From Halomarina halobia (GTDB lineage Archaea; Halobacteriota; Halobacteria; Halobacteriales; Haloarculaceae): a stretch of DNA of 64,000 bases. Below, piece by piece: positions 34,083-42,955 of the stretch. How positions within the stretch are numbered: position 1 is the stretch's first letter; each line of letters begins with the position of its first letter. The stretch covers positions 806,001 through 870,000 of the forward strand of contig NZ_CP119992.1 in the NCBI RefSeq assembly GCF_029338575.1, written 5' to 3'. The notes beneath the pieces are model-generated. The model made no database searches. It was given only the letters and a program-made list of their open reading frames with translations, and was not told where the DNA came from. A program made the position numbers and the translations under genes.

Positions 34083-34804
34083 CGCCCGGCCTCCCGGTAG
34101 AGCGCCTCGAACTCGTCGTCGTCCGCGCCCGCGACGCGCTCGGCGGCCTCGGCGATCGCGTCGGCCCCCCCGAAGGTGGCCTGGATCTCCGCGTAGACGC
34201 GGGGCGTGCCGTCGGTCACCCGCTCGACGAGGTCCGCGAGCCGCCGCGAGACGGGCGTGTGGAACCGCTCGTCGACCTCCTCGCGCGCGAGCCCGTAGGC
34301 GAGGACGGCGGCGTGGGCCTGCGCCTGCACCGTCCGCATGGCGCGGTCGTGCTCCTCCGGCGTCGTCTCGAAGAGGTCGTTGCCCGCCGCGGCGAGCGCG
34401 GCACGGATCCGGTCGGTCGCCTCGCCCGGTTCGTCGGCGACGGCGGCGATGCGCCCCGGCGCGGCGTCGGCGGCGAACAGCGGGTGGAGGCTCAGCCGCT
34501 CGCGGTCGGGGGCGTGCTCCCGCATCGCCGCGACCGCGGGGCGCATCACCCCCGTCAGGTCCACGACGGCGCGCTCCGCGCGCCCGGCGTGGGCGGCGGT
34601 GGCCCCCTCGACGGCGGACATCGGGACGGCCAGGCAGACGGCGTCGAAGCGCTCCTCGGCGTCGAGCCCGACGGCCCGACCGCCGGTCGTCTCGGCTGCG
34701 CGCTCCGCGGCCGCGGGGTCGGTGTCGGCGTAGGCGAGGTCGGCGTCGAGGCAGGAGCCGAACCACGTCCCCATCTCGCCCGCGCCGACGACGAGTACGT
34801 TCAT
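34079..34804 (-). CDS. tyrA: Prephenate dehydrogenase
   Basis: NAD(P)-dependent oxidative decarboxylation of prephenate in tyrosine synthesis, 241 aa. The Rossmann motif is GAGEMGTWFG (about 7-16). AVCLAVPMSAVEG, VVDLTGVMRPAVAAM and LSLHPLFAAD (with the active-site His in HPLF) are conserved. The C-terminal helices (HDRAMRTVQAQAHAAVLAYGL) complete the dimer fold. It has no chorismate mutase fusion, consistent with a separate aroQ at 21420. The Rsm22-like gene starts within its stop codon. Confidence 0.88.
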   Translation of the reverse strand: MNVLVVGAGEMGTWFGSCLDADLAYADTDPAAAERAAETTGGRAVGLDAEERFDAVCLAVPMSAVEGATAAHAGRAERAVVDLTGVMRPAVAAMREHAPDRERLSLHPLFAADAAPGRIAAVADEPGEATDRIRAALAAAGNDLFETTPEEHDRAMRTVQAQAHAAVLAYGLAREEVDERFHTPVSRRLADLVERVTDGTPRVYAEIQATFGGADAIAEAAERVAGADDDEFEALYREAGR

Positions 34805-35008
34805 GCCCTGAGGTGTCCGGCGCGGTGCAAAAGCCTGTCCGAGTCGTTCGTCCGGTGCATCATCGGTGCGGGAGGCTCCAACCACGGTAGTCGTGGGCGC
34901 GTCTACTGGACAGAGACCTCGAAGGACCCAGCACCGTGCAGTCCCGCCAGCCTGGCGAGGCCGGGCGTTCGCCACAGACGCCGCGTCGGTCGTTGGTCCC
35001 GTCCGGGA

Positions 35009-36181
35009 TCACTCCACGACCAGTTCCTTCGGATAGCTCGTCAGGTTCTCGTAGCCGTCCTCGGTGACGCACACGAGGTCCTCGATGCGGACGCCGCCGA
35101 CGTCGGGGTCGTACAGCCCCGGCTCGATCGTGATGACGTGCCCGGGTTCGAGCTCCTCGTCCACGTCGGCGATCCGCGGCAGTTCGTGGACGTCGAGGCC
35201 GACGCCGTGGCCCGTCGAGTGGATGAACCCCGTCTCCGTCGTTGGGTCGCTCCGGAGGGTCGGCTCGCCCGCCGCCTCGTACACGTCGCAGACGGCGTCG
35301 TGGACGTCCCGGCCGGTCGCGCCGGGTTCGACGGCGTCGAGGGCGGCCTCCATCGCCCGCTCGGTGAGGTCGTACCACTCGCGAACGGTCCCGCTCGGCT
35401 CGCCCCTCACGAACGTCCGGGTCATGTCGGCGTAGTACTTGGACGCCTTGTCGCGGGGGAAGACGTCGACGATGACGGGCTCGTCCGGTCGGAGGGGACC
35501 GCTTCCGCGGTCGTGGGGGTCGGCCGCCGCCGCGCCGCAGGCGACGATGGCCTCGTCGAGCGCGTAGCCCCGCCGGAGGAGTTCGATCTCCATCTCGCGC
35601 CTGACGCGCTCGCTCGTGAGGGCCTCGCCGTCGTGGACGAGGACGCCGTCGTCGATCTCGGACTCGCGGACGAGTTCCTCGGCCCGCGCGAGCGCGACCT
35701 CGTTGGCGCGCTGTGCGCCCCGGACGTGCTCGATCTCCTCGTCAGTCTTCGTGGCGCGGATCTCGGTGACGACGCCGTCGGTCTCGGCCGCCACCTCGAC
35801 GCCGAGGTCGCGCAGGCCGTCGGCGGTGGCGAGCGGGAAGCGGGCGGGCGCGGCGACCGACGAGACGCCGCGCTCGGCGAGGAACTCCGCGAGGACGCGG
35901 TCTCTCGCCCCGTGGGGGCCGTACTCCTCGCGCTTCGCGCCGTAGTCGAAGTCGGCGATGCGAGCGACGTCGTCGGTGGGTGCCTCGCGCTTCGCCCGGC
36001 CGTACTCCAGGCTGGAGACGAGCAGGTGCAGGTCGCCGTCGTACAGCGTCACGTAGGGATCGGGCGCGGCGAAGCCCGAGAGGTAGCGCTGGTCCGATTC
36101 GTCGGCGTCGGCGTAGACGAGGTAGCCGTCCGCGCCCACCTCGTCGAGGAAGTCGTCGAGCTTCGAGAGGTCCGGTCGCAT
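35009..36181 (-). CDS. M24 family metallopeptidase (Xaa-Pro aminopeptidase)
   Basis: A 390-aa two-domain aminopeptidase with creatinase N-domain (1-145) and pita-bread catalytic domain. Metal ligands are visible: Asp in [10 protein letters not shown], Asp in [10 protein letters not shown], His in [14 protein letters not shown], Glu in ITIEPGLY, and Glu in [10 protein letters not shown]. It should remove an N-terminal residue next to proline. Length and motif order are normal. Nothing in the neighbourhood suggests a dedicated partner; 204 bp of featureless sequence separate it from tyrA. Confidence 0.92.
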   Translation of the reverse strand: MRPDLSKLDDFLDEVGADGYLVYADADESDQRYLSGFAAPDPYVTLYDGDLHLLVSSLEYGRAKREAPTDDVARIADFDYGAKREEYGPHGARDRVLAEFLAERGVSSVAAPARFPLATADGLRDLGVEVAAETDGVVTEIRATKTDEEIEHVRGAQRANEVALARAEELVRESEIDDGVLVHDGEALTSERVRREMEIELLRRGYALDEAIVACGAAAADPHDRGSGPLRPDEPVIVDVFPRDKASKYYADMTRTFVRGEPSGTVREWYDLTERAMEAALDAVEPGATGRDVHDAVCDVYEAAGEPTLRSDPTTETGFIHSTGHGVGLDVHELPRIADVDEELEPGHVITIEPGLYDPDVGGVRIEDLVCVTEDGYENLTSYPKELVVE

Positions 36182-36300
36182 ACCGGATAGTCACGCCCGG
36201 CGGGCAAAACGCTACCGAGGGAGCCGTTCGACCGCTCCGTCGCTGCGGCGACCGAGGGGACGACGACGCTCGTCGCCGCGACGCCCGAGAGCGCGATGAC

Positions 36301-36531
36301 CTACTCCTCGCGCCCGCGGACGACGCGTCGGTCGCCCTCGGGATCGTCGCCCGCGTAGCGGTAGACGACGCCCTCCTCCTCGTCGCGGGTCGCGCGGTGT
36401 GAGCCGTCGCAGAGGGGGTACTCCCGGGAGAGGCCGCAGCGACAGACGGCCACGTCGCCCTTCTCGGCGTCGATGTCCTCGGGCGTGACGATGTACGGGC
36501 TGCGAGCGGTGTGCGTGACGTCGCGGGCCAT
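36301..36531 (-). CDS. CDGSH iron-sulfur domain protein
   Basis: A 76-aa protein with the 2Fe-2S CDGSH motif: Cys 30 and 32 (VCRCG), Cys 41 and His 45 (PLCDGSH), the 3Cys-1His ligand set of mitoNEET-like proteins. A short N-terminal extension holds SPYIVTPEDIDAEKGDVAV, and a charged C-terminus follows. Likely a small cytoplasmic electron carrier or cluster-transfer protein. It is divergent from the potassium channel gene. Confidence 0.92.
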   Translation of the reverse strand: MARDVTHTARSPYIVTPEDIDAEKGDVAVCRCGLSREYPLCDGSHRATRDEEEGVVYRYAGDDPEGDRRVVRGREE

Positions 36532-36614
36532 GGGAGCGGGTAGAGGGCCGACGCCGAAAGAGGTTGAGGTCCGGTGGGGAACCGTTTTGACGCAGACGGC
36601 AGGTGGGAGTAGTG

Positions 36615-38246
36615 ATGGACACGTGGCAACGGCGCACCGTCCGGTACATGTTCGTCCTCTCGGTCATCATCCTCGGCTACGCCGTCGTCTACGACTACGG
36701 GATGCGGGCCTTCGAGGGCACGAACACGTCGTTTCTCCACTCGCTACAGGTCGTCGTCGAGACGTTCACGACGACCGGGTTCGGCTCGGACGCCCCGTGG
36801 GAGAGCTGGCAGATGAACCTCATCGTCATCGTCATGGACCTGACCGGCGTCCTGCTCATCTTCATGGCCCTCCCGGTGCTCGTCTTCCCGCTGCTCGAGG
36901 AGACCCTCGCCACGGCCGCCCCGACCAGGATCGACGGGTACGAGGACCACGTCGTCATCGCCGGGTACACGCCCCGCGGCCGGGCGCTCGTCCGCGAGCT
37001 CACGACCCGGAACATCCCGTATGTCGTCGTCGAACCCGACCGCGAGCGCGCCGCGGACATCTACGAGACGGGGACGACGGTCATCCACGGCGACCCGGAG
37101 AGCATCGAGGTCTGCCGCGTCGGGGCGAACCTCCCCGACGCGCGGGCGCTCGTCGTCGACGTGGACGACGAGACGAACGCGAGCATCGCGCTCACCGCCA
37201 AGGAGGTCTGCGACGTCCCCGTCATCACGTTCGTCGAGGACGCGGACCTCGCCGAGTACCAGCGTCTGGCGGGGAGCGATCGGGTACTCTCGCCCCGGCG
37301 ACTGATCGGCGAGAGCCTCGCGACGAAGGTGACGGCGGGCCTCTCCCGCGATCTCGGCGGGGCCGTCGAGATCACGGAGGACTTCGACGTCGTGGAGCTA
37401 CCGGTGCAGTCCGGCAGCGACATCGCGGGCGTCACCGTCGCCGAGAGCGGCATCCGCGAGCGGACCGGCGCGAACGTCATCGGCGCGTGGTTCCGCGGCG
37501 AGTTCGTCAGTCCCCCCTCCCCGGAGGCGTACATCGACGAGCAGACGATCCTCCTCGTCGCGGGCAACGAGCGCCAGCTCGAGCGGCTGAAGCGCCTCAC
37601 GCTCTCCGAGCAGCGCCGCCTCCGGCGCGGTCGCGTCGTCGTCGCCGGGTACGGGATGGTCGGCTCGACGGTCGAGGACGCGCTCGAGGAGGCCGGGATC
37701 CCCTGTGTGACCCTCGACATGGTGGACAAGGAGGGCGTCGAAGTCGTCGGCGACGTGACGGAGACGGCGTCGCTCGAAGCCGCGGGCGTCGAGGAGGCGA
37801 GCACCGTCATCCTCGCGCTTCCCGACGACACGACCACCATCTTCGCGACGCTCGTCGTCCGCGAACTCGCGCCGGACATCGAGATCATCGCCCGCGCCGA
37901 CTCGCCCGAGAGCGTCCGCAAGCTCTACCGCGCCGGGGCCGACTACGTCCTCTCGCTCGCCATCGTCAGCGGGCGGATGCTCGCCTCGACCATCCTCGAC
38001 GAGGAGGTCATCACCTTCGACCAGCAGGTAGACATCGTCCGCACCGACCCCGGGCCGCTCGCCGGCCGGTCGCTCGCCGAGGCCGACATCCGGGCGCGGA
38101 CGGGCTGCACCGTCGTGGCCGTCGAGCGAAACGGGAGCGTCGTCACCGACCTCGATCCGGACTTCACCCTCCTTGCGGGCGACGACCTGATCGTCGCCGG
38201 CACGGACGACGACATCAGGGAGTTCACGCAGTGGGTCGAGAGCTGA
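36615..38246 (+). CDS. Potassium channel with two RCK (TrkA-N/TrkA-C) modules
   Basis: A 543-aa channel. A two-helix pore (TM1 MFVLSVIILGYAVVYDYG; pore helix then ETFTTTGFGSD; TM2 LIVIVMDLTGVLLIFMALPVLVF) is followed by two cytoplasmic RCK units: VIAGYTPRGRALVREL (about 114) and VVVAGYGMVGSTVEDAL (about 339) are their nucleotide motifs, each with a TrkA-C domain. The filter reads TTGFG instead of the usual TVGYG. The GTG at 36603 would add only four residues; the ATG is preferred. Channel gating by NAD(H) or a nucleotide is expected from the RCK folds. It serves potassium homeostasis, vital in salt-in cells. Confidence 0.88.
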   Translation: MDTWQRRTVRYMFVLSVIILGYAVVYDYGMRAFEGTNTSFLHSLQVVVETFTTTGFGSDAPWESWQMNLIVIVMDLTGVLLIFMALPVLVFPLLEETLATAAPTRIDGYEDHVVIAGYTPRGRALVRELTTRNIPYVVVEPDRERAADIYETGTTVIHGDPESIEVCRVGANLPDARALVVDVDDETNASIALTAKEVCDVPVITFVEDADLAEYQRLAGSDRVLSPRRLIGESLATKVTAGLSRDLGGAVEITEDFDVVELPVQSGSDIAGVTVAESGIRERTGANVIGAWFRGEFVSPPSPEAYIDEQTILLVAGNERQLERLKRLTLSEQRRLRRGRVVVAGYGMVGSTVEDALEEAGIPCVTLDMVDKEGVEVVGDVTETASLEAAGVEEASTVILALPDDTTTIFATLVVRELAPDIEIIARADSPESVRKLYRAGADYVLSLAIVSGRMLASTILDEEVITFDQQVDIVRTDPGPLAGRSLAEADIRARTGCTVVAVERNGSVVTDLDPDFTLLAGDDLIVAGTDDDIREFTQWVES

Positions 38247-38252
38247 GGGCGA

Positions 38253-38402
38253 CTACCGCCGCCGGACGGCGAACGCCGTCGTCGCCGTCCACGCGCCGAG
38301 CGCGACCGCACCGACGACCTCCGGGAGCGCGAGCCCCGGCGCGAGTACGTCCTCGTGACCGTCGTCGGTACCGAGAGCGTTGCCGTCGTCGGGTCGCCGC
38401 AT
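38253..38402 (-). CDS. 49-aa single-span membrane protein coupled to bPH2 genes
   Basis: The start ATG overlaps the stop of the upstream bPH2 gene (TGATG), implying coupled translation. Sequence: acidic N-terminus (MRRPDDGNALGTDDGHEDVLAP), then one hydrophobic helix GLALPEVVGAVALGAWTATTAFAV, ending in RRR. It converges on the channel gene, whose stop is 6 bp away. Too short for homology recognition; the case rests on overlap, topology and conserved codon texture. Confidence 0.55.
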   Translation of the reverse strand: MRRPDDGNALGTDDGHEDVLAPGLALPEVVGAVALGAWTATTAFAVRRR

Positions 38403-39925
38403 CAGGCGGGCGAGGGGGGCCAGTCGTCGCCCGAGAGGGCCTTCGCGCGCTCGCGCCGTCGCTGTTCGCGGCGCACCGCCAGCGAGCGGTTCAGGCGCGT
38501 CTCGATGCCGTCCCGCGTGCGCGCGGCCGTCCCGGCGTCGACGTCGACCGCGCGCGCGCCGCCGCCCGTGAGGCCCCGCGATCCGGCGGTGTCGACGACG
38601 AGCGTTGCGAGGTCGCGCCGGCGCTGGAACACCGTCTGCGTCGTGAACACCGTCTGGACGCGGTGGTAGGGGACGACGACGGTCGTCCGAACCAGGAAGC
38701 CGTTGCGGGTGACGACGTGCTCGTCGCCCAGCGCGTAGCCCCGATTGCGCCACTTCAGGTGCGCGGCGACGGGGGCGACCGGGAGCAGCGCGAGCGCGAG
38801 CCACCACCGTCCGGAGACCCCGACGAGGAGCGTCGCGGCGTAGAAACCCGCCGTGATCGCGAGGACGACGAGGACGTAGCGCACCGCGTAGCGCGTTCGC
38901 GCGCGCTTCGGCGGGCGTTCGAACGTCACCTCGCCCGCGTCCTCGATGCTGCGCGCGAGGTCCCACACGCGCTCGCGGTCGGCGAAGGGGATGGCGGACT
39001 GCGACCCGTCGCCGTCGCCCGGCGCGTACCCCGCCGTCTCGACGGTGAGCGAGGCGTACCCGCCGAGCCGGGCGAGCGCGTTCTCGGCGATCGTGAGCGT
39101 CTGGACCTTGGGGAGTGGGATCGTCCCCGTGTAGCGCTGGAAGAGGCCGCGCTCGTAGCGCAGTTCGTCCGGCGCGCGCGTCAGCCGGAAGCCGTAGTAG
39201 TTCGTCGCGGCGATGAGGCCGCTGGCTGCGGCCGCGACCGCGTACAGCGCAAGCGTGCTGAGCGAGATGGCCACCAGCGGCGAGGCGGCCATCGAGCGGA
39301 GGGTCGGCCCGAACGGGGTGAACGGCGACGCGGTGGCGGCGAGCGACGGCACGAACACCCCGGCGACGACCGAGAAGATCGGGACGAGGCGCAGGTCGAG
39401 CGAGACGACGCCGAGGAGGAACAGCTCGCGGGCCGTGATGGCGAAGACCGTCTCGGCGCGGTCCTCGGTTGTCTCGTCCCCCCCGGCGCGCTGGCTCCGC
39501 TTCAATCGGCTGATCTCGTCCTGGAGCCGGGTCGCCTCCGCGACCGAGACGCACCGCAGGACGGCCTCCGTCTCGCTCCCGCCCGCCGTCTCCAGGCGGA
39601 CCTCGGCGATGCCGAGGACCTGCTGGAGGACGCTCCGGCCGATGTCGACGTTCTGGATCCGTCGGAGCGGGATCTCGCGGTCGCGCCGCGAGACGACGCC
39701 CGAGCGGATGTCGAACGTGTCGTCGGTGAGTTCGTACTCGAACCGTCGGTAGTACGCCACCTGGTAGGCCGCCGTCGCGGCGAGCAGCAGGACGACGCCC
39801 GCGACGAGCAGCCGTCCGAGTCGCTCCTCGACCTGCGAGGTGACGGCGAGGATGACCACCGCCCAGAGGAGCCGCGTGGTCGACGCCGCGGTGCGATAGA
39901 GCACCGAGCGCGGGTCGAGGCGCAT
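38402..39925 (-). CDS. Bacterial PH-like (bPH2) domain membrane protein, large
   Basis: A 507-aa protein with several hydrophobic helix pairs and repeated bPH2 domains, like the bacterial YdbT/YvbH group. The first repeat is YRRFEYELTDDTFDIRSGVVSRRDREIPLRRIQNVDIGRSVLQQVLGIAEVRLETAG. A second, YGFRLTRAPDELRYERGLFQRYTGTIPLPKVQTLTIAENALARLGGYASLTVETAG, and a third, NRGYALGDEHVVTRNGFLVRTTVVVPYHRVQTVFTTQTVFQRRRDLATLVVDTAG, are clearly related. Such proteins may take part in envelope stress or secretion, but this is unproven. It follows a smaller bPH2 gene with stop and start codons adjacent (TGAATG). Confidence 0.85.
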   Translation of the reverse strand: MRLDPRSVLYRTAASTTRLLWAVVILAVTSQVEERLGRLLVAGVVLLLAATAAYQVAYYRRFEYELTDDTFDIRSGVVSRRDREIPLRRIQNVDIGRSVLQQVLGIAEVRLETAGGSETEAVLRCVSVAEATRLQDEISRLKRSQRAGGDETTEDRAETVFAITARELFLLGVVSLDLRLVPIFSVVAGVFVPSLAATASPFTPFGPTLRSMAASPLVAISLSTLALYAVAAAASGLIAATNYYGFRLTRAPDELRYERGLFQRYTGTIPLPKVQTLTIAENALARLGGYASLTVETAGYAPGDGDGSQSAIPFADRERVWDLARSIEDAGEVTFERPPKRARTRYAVRYVLVVLAITAGFYAATLLVGVSGRWWLALALLPVAPVAAHLKWRNRGYALGDEHVVTRNGFLVRTTVVVPYHRVQTVFTTQTVFQRRRDLATLVVDTAGSRGLTGGGARAVDVDAGTAARTRDGIETRLNRSLAVRREQRRRERAKALSGDDWPPSPA

Positions 39926-40426
39926 TCAGACCGCCTCTTCCCCCTCGGCCGCGATCGCGAGGCGCTTCAACCGCGCCTGCAGGTCCTCCGCGTCCTCCGG
40001 GGTGAGTCCGGGGATGGTGACGTCCGCGCCGCGCGACCCGGCCGTGTAGACGACGAGCGTTGCGAGGCCGATCGACCGCTCCAGCGGCCCCCGACTCGTG
40101 TCGACGTGCTGGACGCGGACGTAGGGGACGACCGTGGTCACCCGCGTGAGGACGCCCCGCTCGAGGTACAGCGACTCCTCGCGGACGCGGTAGCGCCACG
40201 CTCGGTACCGGAACACCGAGTGAACGACGCCGAGGGCGGCGAGGACGAGAAACGCGACGGCACCGGGCCAGACGAGCCCCCGGATGATGAACGCGGCCGC
40301 GCCGACGATCGCCGCGAACACCGCGGCGGTCACGAGTGCCTGCCCCGCCCAGACGAGACGCACGCGGGGATCGAGCGACCGATCTGGGCCGGTCAGCGGT
40401 TCGATCCCACGTTCGGCGGCCTCCAT
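39926..40426 (-). CDS. bPH2 domain membrane protein, small
   Basis: A 166-aa protein: N-terminal soluble part, two hydrophobic helices ([35 protein letters not shown]), then one bPH2 domain ([54 protein letters not shown]) and a helical tail. In bacteria, a YdbS-like small protein and a YdbT-like large protein are also encoded side by side, so this gene pair is likely an ancient two-subunit system. An upstream in-frame extension of 74 codons has no conserved content and was rejected. Confidence 0.83.
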   Translation of the reverse strand: MEAAERGIEPLTGPDRSLDPRVRLVWAGQALVTAAVFAAIVGAAAFIIRGLVWPGAVAFLVLAALGVVHSVFRYRAWRYRVREESLYLERGVLTRVTTVVPYVRVQHVDTSRGPLERSIGLATLVVYTAGSRGADVTIPGLTPEDAEDLQARLKRLAIAAEGEEAV

Positions 40427-40607
40427 TGGCGGATCGACGGCCGCGAGCGGTAAATAGGTGGGCGAAATCGGCGCCCCGAAGACCGATCCGACGGCCGTCG
40501 GATCGGTCGCGTCTGCGGGGTACTCCCGAGCGACAGCGGTCGGTGACTGTCCGAGCGATCGACCGACGGAACGCTTTTGCGCCGCTCGGCCGTCTCTCCA
40601 CGTGGGG

Positions 40608-41045
40608 ATGACAGGTGGTGGCACGACCGCCACTGTCAAGCGCACCATGAGTTCCGACTACACGCAGACCGAGGGAGGCACAGACACCGCGGGAACTCGG
40701 CCGATGGCGGTCGCGGCGATCTCCGGACAACGGGCCGTCTACGACGCCGTGCAGGCGCTGACGAACGAGCAGCGCTGGCTGAACCACCAGGGTGCGACCG
40801 CGATGCGACAGATGGCCGCCGTCTACCGCGGCGGGCGCGGACTGGCCGGCGCGCCGGCGCGCGAGCCCGTCGTCATCGAACTCGACGAGATCGACGAGCG
40901 CGACGAACGCCGTGGAACCGACGAGCGGGACCCCGAAGGACGGCGCGGCGCGGTGCGGATCGAACCGCCGAGCGAGGACGCCTTCGACGCGTTCCTCGCG
41001 ACGTTCGAACCGGAGCTCCCGACGCAGCACCGCGCGTCCGTGTAG
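40608..41045 (+). CDS. Hypothetical haloarchaeal protein
   Basis: A 145-aa protein from the ATG at 40608; an ATG at 40647 ([11 protein letters not shown]) is an alternative. The conserved-looking part is [46 protein letters not shown], probably helical, followed by an acidic, Arg-rich region and a short C-terminus [18 protein letters not shown]-like helix. I do not recognise it. A CTTTTGCG sequence 30 nt before the first ATG could serve as promoter. It is divergent from the bPH2 operon. Confidence 0.55.
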   Translation: MTGGGTTATVKRTMSSDYTQTEGGTDTAGTRPMAVAAISGQRAVYDAVQALTNEQRWLNHQGATAMRQMAAVYRGGRGLAGAPAREPVVIELDEIDERDERRGTDERDPEGRRGAVRIEPPSEDAFDAFLATFEPELPTQHRASV

Positions 41046-41058
41046 GCGCGGCGAGGGA

Positions 41059-42033
41059 TCACTCGTGCCCGGAGACGGGCACGGGCTCGTACGGTTCTTC
41101 GAGGTACTCGACGTCGCTGTCGGAGAGCGAGATGTCGAGCGCTTCGACGGCCTCCTCGAGGTGCTCGACGCTCGTCGTCCCGACGATGGGGGCGTCGACC
41201 CACTCCTTCGTGAGCATCCACGCGAGCGCGATCTGCGCCATCGTCGCGTCCGCCTCGGCGGCGAGCTCCTGCACCCGCTCGTTGATCTCCCGCCCGCCCC
41301 CCTCGAAGTAGGGGTGTCGCTGGGCGTAGGAGTCGGTCTTGCCACGCGTAGTCGCGTCGACCTCCTCGTGGGGTCGCGTCAGGTACCCGCGGGCCAGCGG
41401 CGACCACGGGATGACGCCGACGCCCCGCTCCCGGCAGTAGGGGAGCATCTCGCGCTCCTCCTCCCGATAGAGGAGGTTGTAGTGGTTCTGCATCGTGGCG
41501 AAGCGCTCCAGGCCGAGCAGGTCCGAGGTGTACAGCGCCTCGGCGAACTGACGGGTCCACATCGAGGAGCCCCCGACGTAGCGCACCTTCCCGCGGCGGA
41601 CGGCGTCGTCGAGCGCCCTGAGGGTCTCCTCGATCGGCGTCTCGTAGTCCCAGCGGTGGAGCTGGTAGAGGTCGATCGCGTCCATCCCGAGCCGTTCGAG
41701 GGAGGCGTCGAGTTCCCGTTCGATGGCCTTCCGCGAGAGGCCCCCGGAGTTGGGGTCGTCCTCGTCCATCCGGAAGAAGACCTTCGTGGCCACGACGCTC
41801 TCCTCGCGCCGTCCCTCGAGCGCCGCCCCGAGGACGCGCTCGCTCTCGCCCAGCGAGTACATGTTCGCGGTGTCGAAGAAGTTGATCCCGAGGTCGATCG
41901 CACGCTCGACGAGTTCGACGCCCGCCTCCTCGTCGAGCACCCAGTCGCGCCACTCGGAGGTACCGAAGCTCATACAGCCGAGACAGATCCTGCTGACGGT
42001 CACGCCCGTGTCACCCAGCGTGGTGTACTCCAT
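41059..42033 (-). CDS. Aldo/keto reductase
   Basis: NADPH-dependent reductase with TIM-barrel fold, 324 aa. The catalytic tetrad is visible: Asp and Tyr in FFDTANMYSLG, Lys in VVATKVFF, His in LYQLHRWD. Cofactor motifs near the C-terminus include PIVGTTSVEHLEEAVEAL. The N-terminus MEYTTLGDTGVTVSRICLGCMSFG is the family hallmark. It probably reduces aldehydes or ketones; physiological substrate unknown. It converges with the hypothetical gene at 40608. Confidence 0.92.
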   Translation of the reverse strand: MEYTTLGDTGVTVSRICLGCMSFGTSEWRDWVLDEEAGVELVERAIDLGINFFDTANMYSLGESERVLGAALEGRREESVVATKVFFRMDEDDPNSGGLSRKAIERELDASLERLGMDAIDLYQLHRWDYETPIEETLRALDDAVRRGKVRYVGGSSMWTRQFAEALYTSDLLGLERFATMQNHYNLLYREEEREMLPYCRERGVGVIPWSPLARGYLTRPHEEVDATTRGKTDSYAQRHPYFEGGGREINERVQELAAEADATMAQIALAWMLTKEWVDAPIVGTTSVEHLEEAVEALDISLSDSDVEYLEEPYEPVPVSGHE

Positions 42034-42104
42034 GTGACCGCCTCTCGTCGGGGGAGCAAAAGCGTTCGTGGGGGATTATCCCCCTCGCGACCGTCTCCCC
42101 GCGC

Positions 42105-42563
42105 ATGGGACTCGCCTTCCGGAACACGCCCGACGGCTACCGCCTCGAGGTGAGCCGCCGGATGGACGCGCCCCCGGACGTACTCTGGGACCTGCTGACC
42201 GACACGACCCGCTGGCCGGAGTGGGGACCGTCGGTGCGGGCGGTCGAGTGCGACCGCCGGTACGTCGAGGCGGGGACGCGCGGACGCGTGCGGGTGTCCG
42301 AGGCGGCCGGCGGCGTCTGGGTGCCGTTCGTGGTCACCTCGTGCGCCGACCACCGCTGGACGTGGGAGGTGGGCGTCCCGACGGTCGCCCTCGTGCGGAA
42401 CGCCCTCGACCTCTCGCCCACCGTGCCGGCGACGGGCCACCGCGTGGAACCGGCGGGGCGGGGCTGTCGGGTCGTCTTCGAGCTACCGCCGCTCGCCGTC
42501 GGTTACGCGGTCGTCTGCCGGCGAGCGCTCGCGACGCTAGAGGAGATGGCGCACGAGCGGTAG
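42105..42563 (+). CDS. SRPBCC (START-like) domain protein
   Basis: A 152-aa lipid- or ligand-binding fold of the SRPBCC/polyketide-cyclase type. GYRLEVSRRMDAPPDVLWDLLTDTTRWPEWGPSVRAVE is the typical first helix-loop-strand region, followed by beta-strands (GRVRVSEAAGGVWVPFVVTSCADHRWTWEVG) and a long C-terminal helix. Haloarchaeal genomes contain many such proteins of unknown ligand. It is divergent from the aldo/keto reductase gene, 71 bp away. Confidence 0.82.
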   Translation: MGLAFRNTPDGYRLEVSRRMDAPPDVLWDLLTDTTRWPEWGPSVRAVECDRRYVEAGTRGRVRVSEAAGGVWVPFVVTSCADHRWTWEVGVPTVALVRNALDLSPTVPATGHRVEPAGRGCRVVFELPPLAVGYAVVCRRALATLEEMAHER

Positions 42564-42602
42564 TGAGACGAGCACACCTGCCCGGACGGAGGCGAACCGG
42601 CC

Positions 42603-42839
42603 TCAGCGCGCGACCGTGAGGGCGTCCCGTACCCGCAGGAGGTCCTCGCCGATGCCCTCGCCGTCGCAGTCGTCGGTCGGACAGTCGTAGTGCCAGCCGT
42701 CGCGGGTGGCGCGTCGCTCCGCGAACCGGGTACCGCACTTGCGGCAGAACAGTTGCGCGTCCGAGCAGGTGTCCTTGTGGAGTTCGAGTCCGAGCTCCGT
42801 GTCGAACGTCCGCTTGCAGTTACGGCAGGTGTGCACCAT
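42603..42839 (-). CDS. 78-aa double zinc-binding protein
   Basis: MVHTCRNCKRTFDTELGLELHKDTC has a C2H2/C2HC-type finger (Cys 5, Cys 8, His 21, Cys 25). CRKCGTRFAERRATRDGWHYDCPTDDC then forms a four-Cys ribbon. A strong TATA box 27 nt upstream fixes this start and implies a leaderless mRNA; upstream in-frame residues are rejected. Likely a small haloarchaeal DNA- or protein-binding regulator; function unknown. Confidence 0.8.
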   Translation of the reverse strand: MVHTCRNCKRTFDTELGLELHKDTCSDAQLFCRKCGTRFAERRATRDGWHYDCPTDDCDGEGIGEDLLRVRDALTVAR

Positions 42840-42860
42840 ATCCACTACTGAGCCGTCTTG

Positions 42861-42870
42861 AAATATAATA
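42861..42870 (-). promoter_or_regulatory. Strong TATA box of the 78-aa zinc protein
   Basis: TATTATATTT on the minus strand, about 27 nt before the ATG at 42839. It stands out in GC-rich surroundings. Confidence 0.6.
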
Positions 42871-42955
42871 ATACCGCAAACAGGTGTGTGAATACGTGTC
42901 GCGGTGGAATTCCGGGGATGATCGGATCCTCCGGGTGCAGTCGTGCGATCTCCGT

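Noticed and set aside
34259-36190. Frame opposite tyrA and the M24 peptidase
   Set aside because: Pure shadow of two well-supported genes.
36473-40453. A 1326-codon frame running through the channel gene and the bPH2 operon
   Set aside because: It crosses two real operons in different frames and shows Arg-rich composition typical of a shadow frame.
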